Source of the DNA: Hydractinia symbiolongicarpus
Lineage: Eukaryota; Cnidaria; Hydrozoa; Anthoathecata; Hydractiniidae
Assembly (NCBI RefSeq): GCF_029227915.1
Contig: NC_079882.1
Coordinates: forward strand, 434,001 to 498,000
Reading direction: 5' to 3'
DNA: 64,000 nt
This document shows positions 1 to 13,740 of this stretch, in pieces; within the stretch, counting starts at the first letter, position 1, and each line of letters starts with the position of its first letter. The position numbers and the translations under genes were made by a program. The notes beneath the pieces were generated by a model. It made no database searches. It was not told the origin of the DNA and saw only the letters and a program-made list of their open reading frames with translations.

Positions 1-263
1 AGAATTACAAGTCTCATGCGTTTTAGTAATGAAAAAATAATTTAAAAAATCGTTCGGGAAATGAGTTTACTCCCTGGGTACCTTCTTTGTATACTTTTGA
101 CAATACGGGCCGAATCCGGGGTTTACGGGAAATCGCGTGTTTTCGTTTGCCGGCGATTAAACTTCTTTTATTCAGCGTCTCATCGAAAATGAAAAAATTT
201 TTGAAAACTACAAGTCTCATGCGTTTTAGTGATGAAAAAATAATTTAAAAAATCGTTCGGGAA

Positions 264-466
264 ATGAGTTTACTCCCTGGGTACTTTCTTTGTATACTTT
301 TGACTATACGGGCCGCGTCCGGGATTTACGGGAAATCGCGGGCTTTTGTTTGCCGGCGATTAAACTTATTTTATTCAGCGTCTCATAAAAAATGAAAACA
401 TTTTTGAAAACTACAAGTCTCATGCGTTTTAGTGATGAAAAAATAATTTAAAAAATCGTTCGGGAA
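264..466 (+). repeat. Reference satellite monomer (203 bp)
   Basis: One full period, starting at ATGAGTTTAC. In order: an AT-rich lead with TACTCCCTGGGTAC and TATACTTTTGACTATACGGG (264-310); a GC-rich core ending TTTGCCGGCGATT (about 306-362); CAGCGTCTCAT; an 18-bp dyad AAAAATG-AAAA-CATTTTT (388-405); CTACAAGTCTCATGCGTTTTAG; and an AT block AAAAAATAATTTAAAAAATCG with the recurrent TAA stops. The length is close to one nucleosome repeat. Confidence 0.9.
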
Positions 467-1259
467 TTGAGTTTACTCCCTGGATACTTTCTTTGTGCAC
501 TTTTGACTATACGGGCCGACTCCGGGGTTTACGGAAAATCGCGGGTTTTCGTTTGCCGGCGATTAAACTTCTTATATTCAGTGTCTCATCAAAAATGAAA
601 ACATTTTTTAAAACTACAAGTCTCATGCGTTTTAGTGCTGAAAAAATAATTTAAAAAATCGTTCGGGAAATGAGTTTACTCCCTGCGTACCTTCTTTGTA
701 TACTTTTGACTATACGGGCCGACTCCGGGGTTTACGGGAAATCGCGTGTTTTCGTTTACCGGCGATTAAACCTCTTTTATTCAGCGTCTCATCAAAAATA
801 AAAATTTTTTTGAAAACTACAAGTCTCATGCGTTATAGTGTTGAAAAAATAATTTAAAAAATCGTTTGGGAAATGAGTTTACTCCCTGCGTACCTTCTTT
901 ATATACATTCGACTATACGGGCCGAATCCGGGGTTTACGGGAAATCGCGTGTTTTCGTTTGCCGGCGATTAAACTTCTTTTATTCAGCGTCTCATCGAAA
1001 ATGAAAAAATTTTTGAAAACTACAAGTCTCATGCGTTTTAGTGATGAAAAAATAATTTAAAAAATCGTTCGGGAAATGAGTTTACTCCCTGGGTACTTTC
1101 TTTGTATACTTTTGACTATACGGGCCGCGTCCGGGATTTACGGGAAATCGCGGGTTTTTGTTTGCCGGCGATTAAACTTATTTTATTCAGCGTCTCATAA
1201 AAAATGAAAACATTTTTGAAAACTACAAGTCTCATGCGTTTTAGTGATGAAAAAATAAT

Positions 1260-2545
1260 TTAAAAAATCGTTCGGGAAATGAGTTTACTCCCTGGGTACT
1301 TTCTTTGTGCACTTTTGACTATACGGGCCGACTCCGGGGTTTACGGAAAATCGCGGGTTTTCGTTTGCCGGCGATTAAACTTGTTTTATTCAGTGTCTCA
1401 TCAAAAATGAAAACATTTTTTAAAACTACAAGTCTCTTGCGTTTTAGTGCTGAAAAAATAATTTAAAAAATCGTTCGGGAAATGAGTTTACTCCCTGCGT
1501 ACCTTCTTTGTATACTTTTGACTATACGGGCCGACTCCGGGGTTTATGGGAAATCGCGTGTTTTCGTTTACCGGCGATTAAACCTCTTTTATTCAGCGTC
1601 TCATCAAAAATGAAAAAATTTTTGAAAACTACAAGTCTCATGCGTTTTAGTGTTGAAAAAATAATTTAAAAAATCGTTCGGGAAATGAGTTTACTCCCTA
1701 CGTACCTTCTTTGTATACTTTTGACTATACGGGCCGACTCCGGGGTTTACGGGAAATCGCGTGTTTTCGTTTACCGTCGATTAAACCTCTTTTATTCAGC
1801 GTCTCATCAAAAATGTAAAATTTATTGAAAACTACAAGTCTCATGCGTTTTAGTGATGAAAAAATAATTTAAAAAATCGTTCGGGAATGAGTTTACTCCC
1901 TGGGTACTTTCTTTGTATACTTCTGACTAAACGGGCCGAGTCAGGGATTTACGGGAAATCGCGGGTTTCCGTTTGCCGGCGATTAAACTTCTTTTTGTCA
2001 GCGTCTCATTAAAAATGAAAAAAATTTTTGAAAACTACAAGTCTCATGCGTTTTAGTGCTGAAAAAATAATTTAAAAAATCGTTCGGAAAATGAGTTTAC
2101 TCCCTGGGTAATTTCTTTGTATACTTTTGACTTTACGGGCCGAGTCCGGGATTTACGGGAAATCGCGGGTTTTCGTTTGCCGGCGATAAAACTTCTTTTA
2201 TTCAGCGTCTCATCAAAAATGAAAACATTTTTGAAAATTACAAGTCTCATGCGATTTACTGGTAAAAAAATAATTTAAAAAATCGTTCGGGAAATGAGTT
2301 TACTCCCTGGGCACTGTCTTTGTATACTTCTGACTAAACGGGCCGAGTCAGGGATTCACCAGAAATCGCGGGTCTCCGTTTGCCGGCGATTAAACTTCTT
2401 TTTGTCAGCGTCTCATTAAAAATGAAAACATTTTTGAAAACTACAAGTCTCATGCGTTTTAGTGCTGAAAAAATAATTTAAAAAATCGTTCGGAAAATGA
2501 GTTTACTCCCTGGGTAATTTCTTTGTATACTTTTGACTATACGGG
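1260..2545 (+). repeat. Satellite segment duplicated at 23240-24525
   Basis: This run has the same variant order as about 23240-24525, at an offset near 21977. Shared markers include CTTGTTTTATTCAGTG (about 1380 and 23358), a one-base loss in CGTTCGGGAATGAG (about 1880 and 23860), and monomers at 2053-2250 and 24029-24226 that encode the same phantom peptide. The two copies lie on opposite sides of the inserted element. Confidence 0.7.
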
Positions 2546-4374
2546 CCGAGTCCGGGATTTACGGGAAAACGCGGGTTTTCGTTTGCCGGCGATTAAACTT
2601 CTTTTATTCAGCGTCACATCAAACATGAAAACATTTTTGAAAATTACAAGTCTCATGCGCTTTAGTAATGAAAAAATAATTTAAAAAATCGTTCGGGAAA
2701 TGAGTTTACTCCCTGGGTACCTTCTTTGTATACTTTTGACTATACGGGCCGACTTCGGGGTTTACGGGAAATCGCGTGTTTTCGTTTGCCGGCGATTAAA
2801 CTTCTTTTATTCAGCGTCTCATCGAAAATGAAAAAATTTTTGAAAACTACAAGTCTCATGCGTTTTAGTGATGAAAAAATAATTTAAAAAATCGTTCGGG
2901 AAATGAGTTTACTCCCTGGGTACTTTCTTTCTATACTTCTGACTAAACGGGCCGAGTCAGGGATTTTCGGGAAATCGCGGTTTTCCGTTTGCCGGCGATT
3001 AAACTTCTTTTTGTCAGCGTCTCATTAAAAATGAAAACATTTTTGAAAACTACAAGTCTCATGCGTTTTAGTGCTGCAAAAATAATTTAAAAAATCGTTC
3101 GGAAAATGAGTTTACTCCCTGGGAAATTTCTTTGTATACTTTTGACTATACGGGCCGAGTTCGGGATTTACGGGAAATCGCGGGTTTTCGTTTGCCGGCG
3201 ATTAAACTTCTTTTATTCAGCGTCTCATCAAAAATGAAAACATTTTTGAAAATTACAAGTCTCATGCGCTTTAGTAATGAAAAAATAATTTAAAAAATCG
3301 TTCGGGAAATGACTTTACTCCCTGGGTACCTTCTTTGTATACTTTTGACTATACGGGCCGACTTCGGGGTTTACGGGAAATCGCGTGTTTTCGTTTGCCG
3401 GCGATTAAACTTCTTTTATTCAGCGTTTCATCGAAAATGAAAAAATTTTTGAAAACTACAAGTCTCATGCGTTTTAGTGATGAAAAAATAATTTAAAAAA
3501 TCGTTAGGGAAATGAGTTTACTCCCTGGGTACTTTCTTTGTATACTTTTGACTATACGGGCTGAGTCCGGGATTTACGGGAAATCGCGTGTTTTCGTTTG
3601 CCGGCGATTAAACTTCTTTTTTTCAGCGTCTCATCAAAAATGAAAACATTTTTGAAAATTACAAGTCTCATGCGATTTACTGGTAAAAAAATAATTTAAA
3701 AAATCGTTCGGGAAATGAGTTTACTCCCTGGGCACTGTCTTTGTATACTTCTGACTAAACGGGCCGAGTCAGGGATTCACGGGAAATCGCGGGTCTCCGT
3801 TTGCCGGCGATTAAACTTCTTTTTGTCAGCGTCTCATTAAAAATGAAAACATTTTTAAAAACTACAAGACTCATGCGTTTTAGTGCTGAAAAAATAATTT
3901 AAAAAATCGTTCGGAAAATGAGTTTACTCCCTGGGTAATTTCTTTGTATACTTTTGACTATACGGGCCGAGTCCGGGATTTACGGGAAAACGCGGGTTTT
4001 CGTTTGCCGGCGATTAAACTTCTTTTATTCAGCGTCACATCAAACATGAAAACATTTTTGAAAATTACAAGTCTCATGCGCTTTAGTAATGAAAAAATAA
4101 TTTAAAAAATCGTTCGGGAAATGAGTTTACTCCCTGGGTACCTTCTTTGTATACTTTTGACTATACGGGCCGACTTCGGGGTTTACGGGAAATCGCGTGT
4201 TTTCGTTTGCCGGCGATTAAACTTCTTTTATTCAGCGTCTCATCGAAAATGAAAAAATTTTTGAAAACTACAAGTCTCATGCGTTTTAGTGATGAAAAAA
4301 TAATTTAAAAAATCGTTCGGGAAATGAGTTTACTCCCTGGGTACTTTCTTTCTATACTTCTGACTAAACGGGCC

Positions 4375-7300
4375 GAGTCAGGTATTTTCGGGAAATCGCG
4401 GTTTTCCGTTTGCCGGCGATTAAACTTCTTTTTGTCAGCGTCTCATTAAAAATGAAAGCATTTTTGAAAACTACAAGTCTCATGCGTTTTAGTGATGAAA
4501 AAATAATTTAAAAAATCGTTCGGGAAATGAGTTTACTCCCTGGGTACTTTCTTTCTATACTTCTGACTAAACGGGCCGAGTCAGGGATTTTCGGGAAATC
4601 GCGGTTTTCCGTTTGCCGGCGATTAAACTTCTTTTTGTCAGCGTCTCATTAAAAATGAAAACATTTTTGAAAACTACAAGTCTCATGCGTTTTAGTGCTG
4701 CAAAAATAATTTAAAAAATCGTTCGGAAAATGAGTTTACTCCCTGGGAAATTTCTTTGTATACTTTTGACTACACGGGCCGAGTTCGGGATTTACGGGAA
4801 ATCGCGGGTTTTCGTTTGCCGGCGATTAAACTTCTTTTATTCAGCGTCTCATCAAAAATGAAAACATTTTTGAAAATTACAAGTCTCATGCGCTTTAGTA
4901 ATGAAAAAATAATTTAAAAAATCGTTCGGGAAATGACTTTACTCCCTGGGTACCTTCTTTGTATACTTTTGACTATACGGGCCGACTTCGGGGTTTACGG
5001 GAAATCGCGTGTTTTCGTTTGCCGGCGATTAAACTTCTTTTATTCAGCGTTTCATCGAAAATGAAAAAATTTTTGAAAACTACAAGTCTCATGCGTTTTA
5101 GTGATGAAAAAATAATTTAAAAAATCGTTAGGGAAATGAGTTTACTCCCTGGGTACTTTCTTTGTATACTTTTGACTATACGGGCTGAGTCCGGGATTTA
5201 CGGGAAATCGCGTGTTTTCGTTTGCCGGCGATTAAACTTCTTTTTTTCAGCGTCTCATCAAAAATGAAAACATTTTTGAAAATTACAAGTCTCATGCGAT
5301 TTACTGGTAAAAAAATAATTTAAAAAATCGTTCGGGAAATGAGTTTACTCCCTGGGCACTGTCTTTGTATACTTCTGACTAAACGGGCCGAGTCAGGGAT
5401 TCACGGGAAATCGCGGGTCTCCGTTTGCCGGCGATTAAACTTCTTTTTGTCAGCGTCTCATTAAAAATGAAAACATTTTTAAAAACTACAAGACTCATGC
5501 GTTTTAGTGCTGAAAAAATAATTTAAAAAATCGTTCGGAAAATGAGTTTACTCCCTGGGTAATTTCTTTGTATACTTTTGACTATACGGGCCGAGTCCGG
5601 GATTTACGGGAAAACGCGGGTTTTCGTTTGCCGGCGATTAAACTTCTTTTATTCAGCGTCACATCAAACATGAAAACATTTTTGAAAATTACAAGTCTCA
5701 TGCGCTTTAGTAATGAAAAAATAATTTAAAAAATCGTTCGGGAAATGAGTTTACTCCCTGGGTACCTTCTTTGTATACTTTTGACTATACGGGCCGACTT
5801 CGGGGTTTACGGGAAATCGCGTGTTTTCGTTTGCCGGCGATTAAACTTCTTTTATTCAGCGTCTCATCGAAAATGAAAAAAATTTTGAAAACTACAAGTC
5901 TCATGCGATTTAGTGATGAAAAAATAATTTAAAAAATCGTTCGGGAAATGAGTTTACTCCCTGGGTACTTTCTTTCTATACTTCTGACTAAACGGGCCGA
6001 GTCAGGTATTTTCGGGAAATCGCAGTTTTCCGTTTGCCGGCGATTAAACTTCTTTTTGTCAGCGTCTCATTCAAAATGAAAGCATTTTTGAAAACTACAA
6101 GTCTCATGCGTTTTAGTGCTGCAAAAATAATTTAAAAAATCCATCGGAAAATGAGTTTACTCCCTGGGAAATTTCTTTGTATACTTTTGACTATACGGGC
6201 CGACTTCGGGGTTTACGGGAAATCGCGTGTTTTCGTTTGCCGGCGATTAAACTTCTTTTATTCAGCGTTTCATCAAAAATTTTTGAAAACTACAAGTCTC
6301 ATGCGTTTTAGTGATGAAAAAATAATTTAAAAAATCGTTAGGGAAATGAGTTTACTCCCTGGGTACTTTCTTTGTATACTTTTGACTATACGGGCCGAGT
6401 CCGGGATTTACGGGAAATCGCGTGTTTTCGTTTGCCGGCGATTAAACTTCTTTTTTTCAGCGTCTCATCAAAAATGAAAACATTTTTGAAAATTACAAGT
6501 CTCATGCGATTTACTGGTAAAAAAATAATTTAAAAAATCGTTCGGGAAATGAGTTTACTTCCTGGGTACTTTCTTTCTATACTTCTGACTAAACGGGCCG
6601 AGTCAGGGATTTTCGGGAAATCGCGGTTTTCCGTTTGCCGGCGATTAAACTTCTTTTTGTCAGCGTCTCATCAAAAGTAAAAACATTTTTGAAAACTATT
6701 AGTCTCATGCGTCTTAGTGCTGAAAAATTAATTTAAAAAATCGTTCGGGAAATCAGTTTACTCCCTGGGAACTTTCTTTATATACATTCGACCATACGGG
6801 CAAAGCCCTGGGATTTACGGGAAATCGCGTGTTTTCGTTTACCGGCGATTAAACTTCTTTTATTCAGCGTCTCATCAAAAATGAAAAAATTTTTGAAAAC
6901 TACAAGTCTCATGCGTTTTATTGATGAAAAAATAATTTAAAAAATCGTTCGGGAAATGGGCTAACTCCCTGGGTACTTTCTTTGTATACTTTTGACTATA
7001 CGGGCCGAGTCCGGGATTTTCGAGAAATCGCGTGTTTTCGTTTGCCGGCGATGAAACTTCTTTTTTTCAGCGTCTCATCAAAAATGAATAAATTTTTAAA
7101 AATTACAAGTCACATGCGTTTTAGTGATGAAAAAATAATTTAAAAAATCGTTCGGGAAATGAGTTTACTCCTTGGGTATTTCTTTGTATACTTTTGACTA
7201 TACGGGCCGAGTCCGGGATTTTCGAGAAATCGCGTGTTTTCGTTTGCCGGCGATGAAACTTCTTTTTTTCAGCGTCTCATCAAAAATGAATAAATTTTTA

Positions 7301-8019
7301 AAAATTACAAGTCACATGCGTTTTAGTGATGAAAAAATAATTTAAAAAATCGTTCGGGAAATGAGTTTACTCCTTGGGTACCTTCTTTGTATACTTTTGA
7401 CTATACGGGCCGACTTCGGGGTTTACGGGAAATCGCGTGTTTTCGTTTGCCGGCGATGAAACTTCTTTTTTTCAGCGTCTCATCAAAAATGAATAAATTT
7501 TTAAAAATTACAAGTCACATGCGTTTTAGTGATGAAAAAATAATTTAAAAAATCGTTCGGGAAATGAGTTTACTCCTTGGGTATTTCTTTGTATACTTTT
7601 GACTATACGGGCCGAGTCCGGGATTTTCGAGAAATCGCGTGTTTTCGTTTGCCGGCGATGAAACTTCTTTTTTTCAGCGTCTCATCAAAAATGAATAAAT
7701 TTTTAAAAATTACAAGTCACATGCGTTTTAGTGATGAAAAAATAATTTAAAAAATCGTTCGGGAAATGAGTTTACTCCTTGGGTACCTTCTTTGTATACT
7801 TTTGACTATACGGGCCGACTTCGGGGTTTACGGGAAATCGCGTGTTTTCGTTTGCCGGCGATTAAACTTCTTTTATTCAGCGTTTCATCGAAAATGAAAA
7901 AATTTTTGAAAACTACAAGTCTCATGCGTTTTAGTGATGAAAAAATAATTTAAAAAATCGTTAGGGAAATGAGTTTACTCCCTGGGTACTTTCTTTGTAT
8001 ACTTTTGACTATACGGGCC
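4375..8019 (+). repeat. Higher-order repeat block, copy 1 (~3645 bp)
   Basis: An 18-monomer block whose variant order recurs at an offset of 3645 bp. Shared rare markers: an 8-bp deletion within CATCAAAAATTTTTG (6271, then 9916), CCATCGG replacing CGTTCGG (6141, then 9786), and GGGCAAAGCCCTGGG (6800, then 10445). The start lies near 4375, because upstream of it the monomers no longer match the region before 8020. Confidence 0.85.
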
Positions 8020-11000
8020 GAGTCAGGTATTTTCGGGAAATCGCGGTTTTCCGTGTGCCGGCGATTAAACTTCTTTTTGTCAGCGTCTCATTAAAAATGA
8101 AAGCATTTTTGAAAACTACAAGTCTCATGCGTTTTAGTGATGAAAAAATAATTTAAAAAATCGTTCGGGAAATGAGTTTACTCCCTGGGTACTTTCTTTC
8201 TATACTTCTGACTAAACGGGCCGAGTCAGGGATTTTCGGGAAATCGTGGTTTTCCGTTTGCCGGCGATTAAACTTCTTTTTGTCAGCGTCTCATTAAAAA
8301 TGAAAACATTTTTGAAAACTACAAGTCTCATGCGTTTTAGTGCTGCAAAAATAATTTAAAAAATCGTTCGGAAAATGAGTTTACTCCCTGGGAAATTTCT
8401 TTGTATACTTTTGACTACACGGGCCGAGTTCGGGATTTACGGGAAATCGCGGGTTTTCGTTTGCCGGCGATTAAACTTCTTTTATTCAGCGTCTCATCAA
8501 AAATGAAAACATTTTTGAAAATTACAAGTCTCATGCGCTTTAGTAATGAAAAAATAATTTAAAAAATCGTTCGGGAAATGACTTTACTCCCTGGGTACCT
8601 TCTTTGTATACTTTTGACTATACGGGCCGACTTCGGGGTTTACGGGAAATCGCGTGTTTTCGTTTGCCGGCGATTAAACTTCTTTTATTCAGCGTTTCAT
8701 CGAAAATGAAAAAATTTTTGAAAACTACAAGTCTCATGCGTTTTAGTGATGAAAAAATAATTTAAAAAATCGTTAGGGAAATGAGTTTACTCCCTGGGTA
8801 CTTTCTTTGTATACTTTTGACTATACGGGCTGAGTCCGGGATTTACGGGAAATCGCGTGTTTTCGTTTGCCGGCGATTAAACTTCTTTTTTTCAGCGTCT
8901 CATCAAAAATGAAAACATTTTTGAAAATTACAAGTCTCATGCGATTTACTGGTAAAAAAATAATTTAAAAAATCGTTCGGGAAATGAGTTTACTCCCTGG
9001 GCACTGTCTTTGTATACTTCTGACTAAACGGGCCGAGTCAGGGATTCACGGGAAATCGCGGGTCTCCGTTTGCCGGCGATTAAACTTCTTTTTGTCAGCG
9101 TCTCATTAAAAATGAAAACATTTTTAAAAACTACAAGACTCATGCGTTTTAGTGCTGAAAAAATAATTTAAAAAATCGTTCGGAAAATGAGTTTACTCCC
9201 TGGGTAATTTCTTTGTATACTTTTGACTATACGGGCCGAGTCCGGGATTTACGGGAAAACGCGGGTTTTCGTTTGCCGGCGATTAAACTTCTTTTATTCA
9301 GCGTCACATCAAACATGAAAACATTTTTGAAAATTACAAGTCTCATGCGCTTTAGTAATGAAAAAATAATTTAAAAAATCGTTCGGGAAATGAGTTTACT
9401 CCCTGGGTACCTTCTTTGTATACTTTTGACTATACGGGCCGACTTCGGGGTTTACGGGAAATCGCGTGTTTTCGTTTGCCGGCGATTAAACTTCTTTTAT
9501 TCAGCGTCTCATCGAAAATGAAAAAAATTTTGAAAACTACAAGTCTCATGCGATTTAGTGATGAAAAAATAATTTAAAAAATCGTTCGGGAAATGAGTTT
9601 ACTCCCTGGGTACTTTCTTTCTATACTTCTGACTAAACGGGCCGAGTCAGGTATTTTCGGGAAATCGCAGTTTTCCGTTTGCCGGCGATTAAACTTCTTT
9701 TTGTCAGCGTCTCATTCAAAATGAAAGCATTTTTGAAAACTACAAGTCTCATGCGTTTTAGTGCTGCAAAAATAATTTAAAAAATCCATCGGAAAATGAG
9801 TTTACTCCCTGGGAAATTTCTTTGTATACTTTTGACTATACGGGCCGACTTCGGGGTTTACGGGAAATCGCGTGTTTTCGTTTGCCGGCGATTAAACTTC
9901 TTTTATTCAGCGTTTCATCAAAAATTTTTGAAAACTACAAGTCTCATGCGTTTTAGTGATGAAAAAATAATTTAAAAAATCGTTAGGGAAATGAGTTTAC
10001 TCCCTGGGTACTTTCTTTGTATACTTTTGACTATACGGGCCGAGTCCGGGATTTACGGGAAATCGCGTGTTTTCGTTTGCCGGCGATTAAACTTCTTTTT
10101 TTCAGCGTCTCATCAAAAATGAAAACATTTTTGAAAATTACAAGTCTCATGCGATTTACTGGTAAAAAAATAATTTAAAAAATCGTTCGGGAAATGAGTT
10201 TACTTCCTGGGTACTTTCTTTCTATACTTCTGACTAAACGGGCCGATTCAGGGATTTTCGGGAAATCGCGGTTTTCCGTTTGCCGGCGATTAAACTTCTT
10301 TTTGTCAGCGTCTCATCAAAAGTAAAAACATTTTTGAAAACTATTAGTCTCATGCGTCTTAGTGCTGAAAAATTAATTTAAAAAATCGTTCGGGAAATCA
10401 GTTTACTCCCTGGGAACTTTCTTTATATACATTCGACCATACGGGCAAAGCCCTGGGATTTACGGGAAATCGCGTGTTTTCGTTTACCGGCGATTAAACT
10501 TCTTTTATTCAGCGTCTCATCAAAAATGAAAAATTTTTTGAAAACTACAAGTCTCATGCGTTTTATTGATGAAAAAATAATTTAAAAAATCGTTCGGGAA
10601 ATGGGCTAACTCCCTGGGTACTTTCTTTGTATACTTTTGACTATACGGGCCGAGTCCGGGATTTTCGAGAAATCGCGTGTTTTCGTTTGCCGGCGATGAA
10701 ACTTCTTTTTTTCAGCGTCTCATCAAAAATGAATAAATTTTTAAAAATTACAAGTCACATGCGTTTTAGTGATGAAAAAATAATTTAAAAAATCGTTCGG
10801 GAAATGAGTTTACTCCTTGGGTATTTCTTTGTATACTTTTGACTATACGGGCCGAGTCCGGGATTTTCGAGAAATCGCGTGTTTTCGTTTGCCGGCGATG
10901 AAACTTCTTTTTTTCAGCGTCTCATCAAAAATGAATAAATTTTTAAAAATTACAAGTCACATGCGTTTTAGTGATGAAAAAATAATTTAAAAAATCGTTC

Positions 11001-12060
11001 GGGAAATGAGTTTACTCCTTGGGTACCTTCTTTGTATACTTTTGACTATACGGGCCGAGTCCGGGATTTTCGAGAAATCGCGTGTTTTCGTTTGCCGGCG
11101 ATGAAACTTCTTTTTTTCAGCGTCTCATCAAAAATGAATAAATTTTTAAAAATTACAAGTCACATGCGTTTTAGTGATGAAAAAATAATTTAAAAAATCG
11201 TTCGGGAAATGAGTTTACTCCTTGGGTATTTCTTTGTATACTTTTGACTATACGGGCCGAGTCCGGGATTTTCGAGAAATCGCGTGTTTTCGTTTGCCGG
11301 CGATGAAACTTCTTTTTTTCAGCGTCTCATCAAAAATGAATAAATTTTTAAAAATTACAAGTCACATGCGTTTTAGTGATGAAAAAATAATTTAAAAAAT
11401 CGTTCGGGAAATGAGTTTACTCCTTGGGTACCTTCTTTGTATACTTTTGACTATACGGGCCGACTTCGGGGTTTACGGGAAATCGCGTGTTTTCGTTTGC
11501 CGGCGATGAAACTTCTTTTTTTCAGCGTCTCATCAAAAATGAATAAATTTTTAAAAATTACAAGTCACATGCGTTTTAGTGATGAAAAAATAATTTAAAA
11601 AATCGTTCGGGAAATGAGTTTACTCCTTGGGTATTTCTTTGTATACTTTTGACTATACGGGCCGAGTCCGGGATTTTCGAGAAATCGCGTGTTTTCGTTT
11701 GCCGGCGATGAAACTTCTTTTTTTCAGCGTCTCATCAAAAATGAATAAATTTTTAAAAATTACAAGTCACATGCGTTTTAGTGATGAAAAAATAATTTAA
11801 AAAATCGTTCGGGAAATGAGTTTACTCCTTGGGTACCTTCTTTGTATACTTTTGACTATACGGGCCGACTTCGGGGTTTACGGGAAATCGCGTGTTTTCG
11901 TTTGCCGGCGATTAAACTTCTTTTATTCAGCGTTTCATCGAAAATGAAAAAATTTTTGAAAACTACAAGTCTCATGCGTTTTAGTGATGAAAAAATAATT
12001 TAAAAAATCGTTAGGGAAATGAGTTTACTCCCTGGGTACTTTCTTTGTATACTTTTGACT
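8020..12060 (+). repeat. Higher-order repeat block, copy 2, expanded
   Basis: Tandem copy of 4375-8019. It keeps the same variant order at offset 3645 up to about 11050 and at offset 4050 from about 11460. The 405-bp difference is one extra dimer of the GATGAAACTTC monomer subtype. Its first monomer, near 8020, is chimeric: a TTTTGACTATACGGGCCGAG left half joined to TCAGGTATTTTCGGG. Confidence 0.8.
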
Positions 12061-13740
12061 ATACGGGCTGAGTCCGGGATTTACGGGAAATCGCGTGTTT
12101 TCGTTTGCCGGCGATTAAACTTCTTTTTTTCAGCGTCTCATCAAAAATGAAAACATTTTTGAAAATTACAAGTCTCATGCGATTTACTGGTAAAAAAATA
12201 ATTTAAAAAATCGTTCGGGAAATGAGTTTACTCCCTGGGCACTGTCTTTGTATACTTCTGACTAAACGGGCCGAGTCAGGGATTCACGGGAAATCGCGGG
12301 TCTCCGTTTGCCGGCGATTAAACTTCTTTTTGTCAGCGTCTCATTAAAAATGAAAACATTTTTAAAAACTACAAGACTCATGCGTTTTAGTGCTGAAAAA
12401 ATAATTTAAAAAATCGTTCGGAAAATGAGTTTACTCCCTGGGTAATTTCTTTGTATACTTTTGACTATACGGGCCGAGTCCGGGATTTACGGGAAAACGC
12501 GGGTTTTCGTTTGCCGGCGATTAAACTCCTTTTATTCAGCGTCACATCAAACATGAAAACATTTTTGAAAATTACAAGTCTCATGCGCTTTAGTAATGAA
12601 AAAATAATTTAAAAAATCGTTTGGGAAATGAGTTTACTCCCTGGGTACCTTCTTTGTATACTTTTGACTATACGGGCCGACTTCGGGGTTTACGGGAAAT
12701 CGCGTGTTTTCGTTTGCCGGCGATTAAACTTCTTTTATTCAGCGTCTCATCGAAAATGAAAAAATTTTTGAAAACTACAAGTCTCATGCGTTTTAGTGAT
12801 GAAAAAATAATTTAAAAAATCGTTCGGGAAATGAGTTTACTCCCTGGGTACTTTCTTTCTATACTTCTGACTAAACGGGCCGAGTCAGGTATTTTCGGGA
12901 AATCGCGGTTTTCCGTTTGCCGGCGATTAAACTTCTTTTTGTCAGCGTCTCATTAAAAATGAAAGCATTTTTGAAAACTACAAGTCTCATGCGTTTTAGT
13001 GCTGCAAAAATAATTTAAAAAATCCATCGGAAAATGAGTTTACTCCCTGGGAAATTTCTTTGTATACTTTTGACTATACGGGCCGACTTCGGGGTTTACG
13101 GGAAATCGCGTGTTTTCGTTTGCCGGCGATTAAACTTCTTTTATTCAGCGTTTCATCAAAAATTTTTGAAAACTACAAGTCTCATGCGTTTTAGTGATGA
13201 AAAAATAATTTAAAAAATCGTTAGGGAAATGAGTTTACTCCCTGGGTACTTTCTTTGTATACTTTTGACTATACGGGCCGAGTCCGGGATTTACGGGAAA
13301 TCGCGTGTTTTCGTTTGCCGGCGATTAAACTTCTTTTTTTCAGCGTCTCATCAAAAATGAAAACATTTTTGAAAATTACAAGTCTCGTGCGATTTACTGG
13401 TAAAAAAATAATTTAAAAAATCGTTCGGGAAATGAGTTTACTTCCTGGGTACTTTCTTTCTATACTTCTGACTAAACGGGCCGAGTCAGGGATTTTCGGG
13501 AAATCGCGGTTTTCCGTTTGCCGGCGATTAAACTTCTTTTTGTCAGCGTCTCATCAAAAGTAAAAACATTTTTGAAAACTATTAGTCTCATGCGTCTTAG
13601 TGCTGAAAAATTAATTTAAAAAATCGTTCGGGAAATCAGTTTACTCCCTGGGAACTTTCTTTATATACATTCGACCATACGGGCAAAGCCCTGGGATTTA
13701 CGGGAAATCGCGTGTTTTCGTTTACCGGCGATTAAACTTC
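12061..13740 (+). repeat. Higher-order repeat block, copy 3, partial
   Basis: Matches copy 2 at an offset of 3238 bp (for example CCATCGG 9786 to 13024, and the 8-bp deletion marker 9916 to 13154). It starts part-way into the block and breaks off near 13740, where a monomer of another subtype is joined. Confidence 0.75.
12681..12697 (+). other. CENP-B-box-like motif, representative copy
   Basis: CTTCGGGGTTTACGGGA fits the mammalian CENP-B box YTTCGNNNNANNCGGGA at every defined position except the central A, which is T. The same 17-mer recurs in all CGACTTCGGGG monomers, for example near 2753, 3362 and 4174. Other subtypes have TCCG instead of TTCG or a G at the first position. Binding is not established, and such matches can arise by chance. 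Confidence 0.35.

Noticed and set aside
264-466. Ribosomal RNA, 5S or histone gene tandem repeat
   Set aside because: The monomer has no recognisable rRNA, 5S internal promoter or histone coding sequence.
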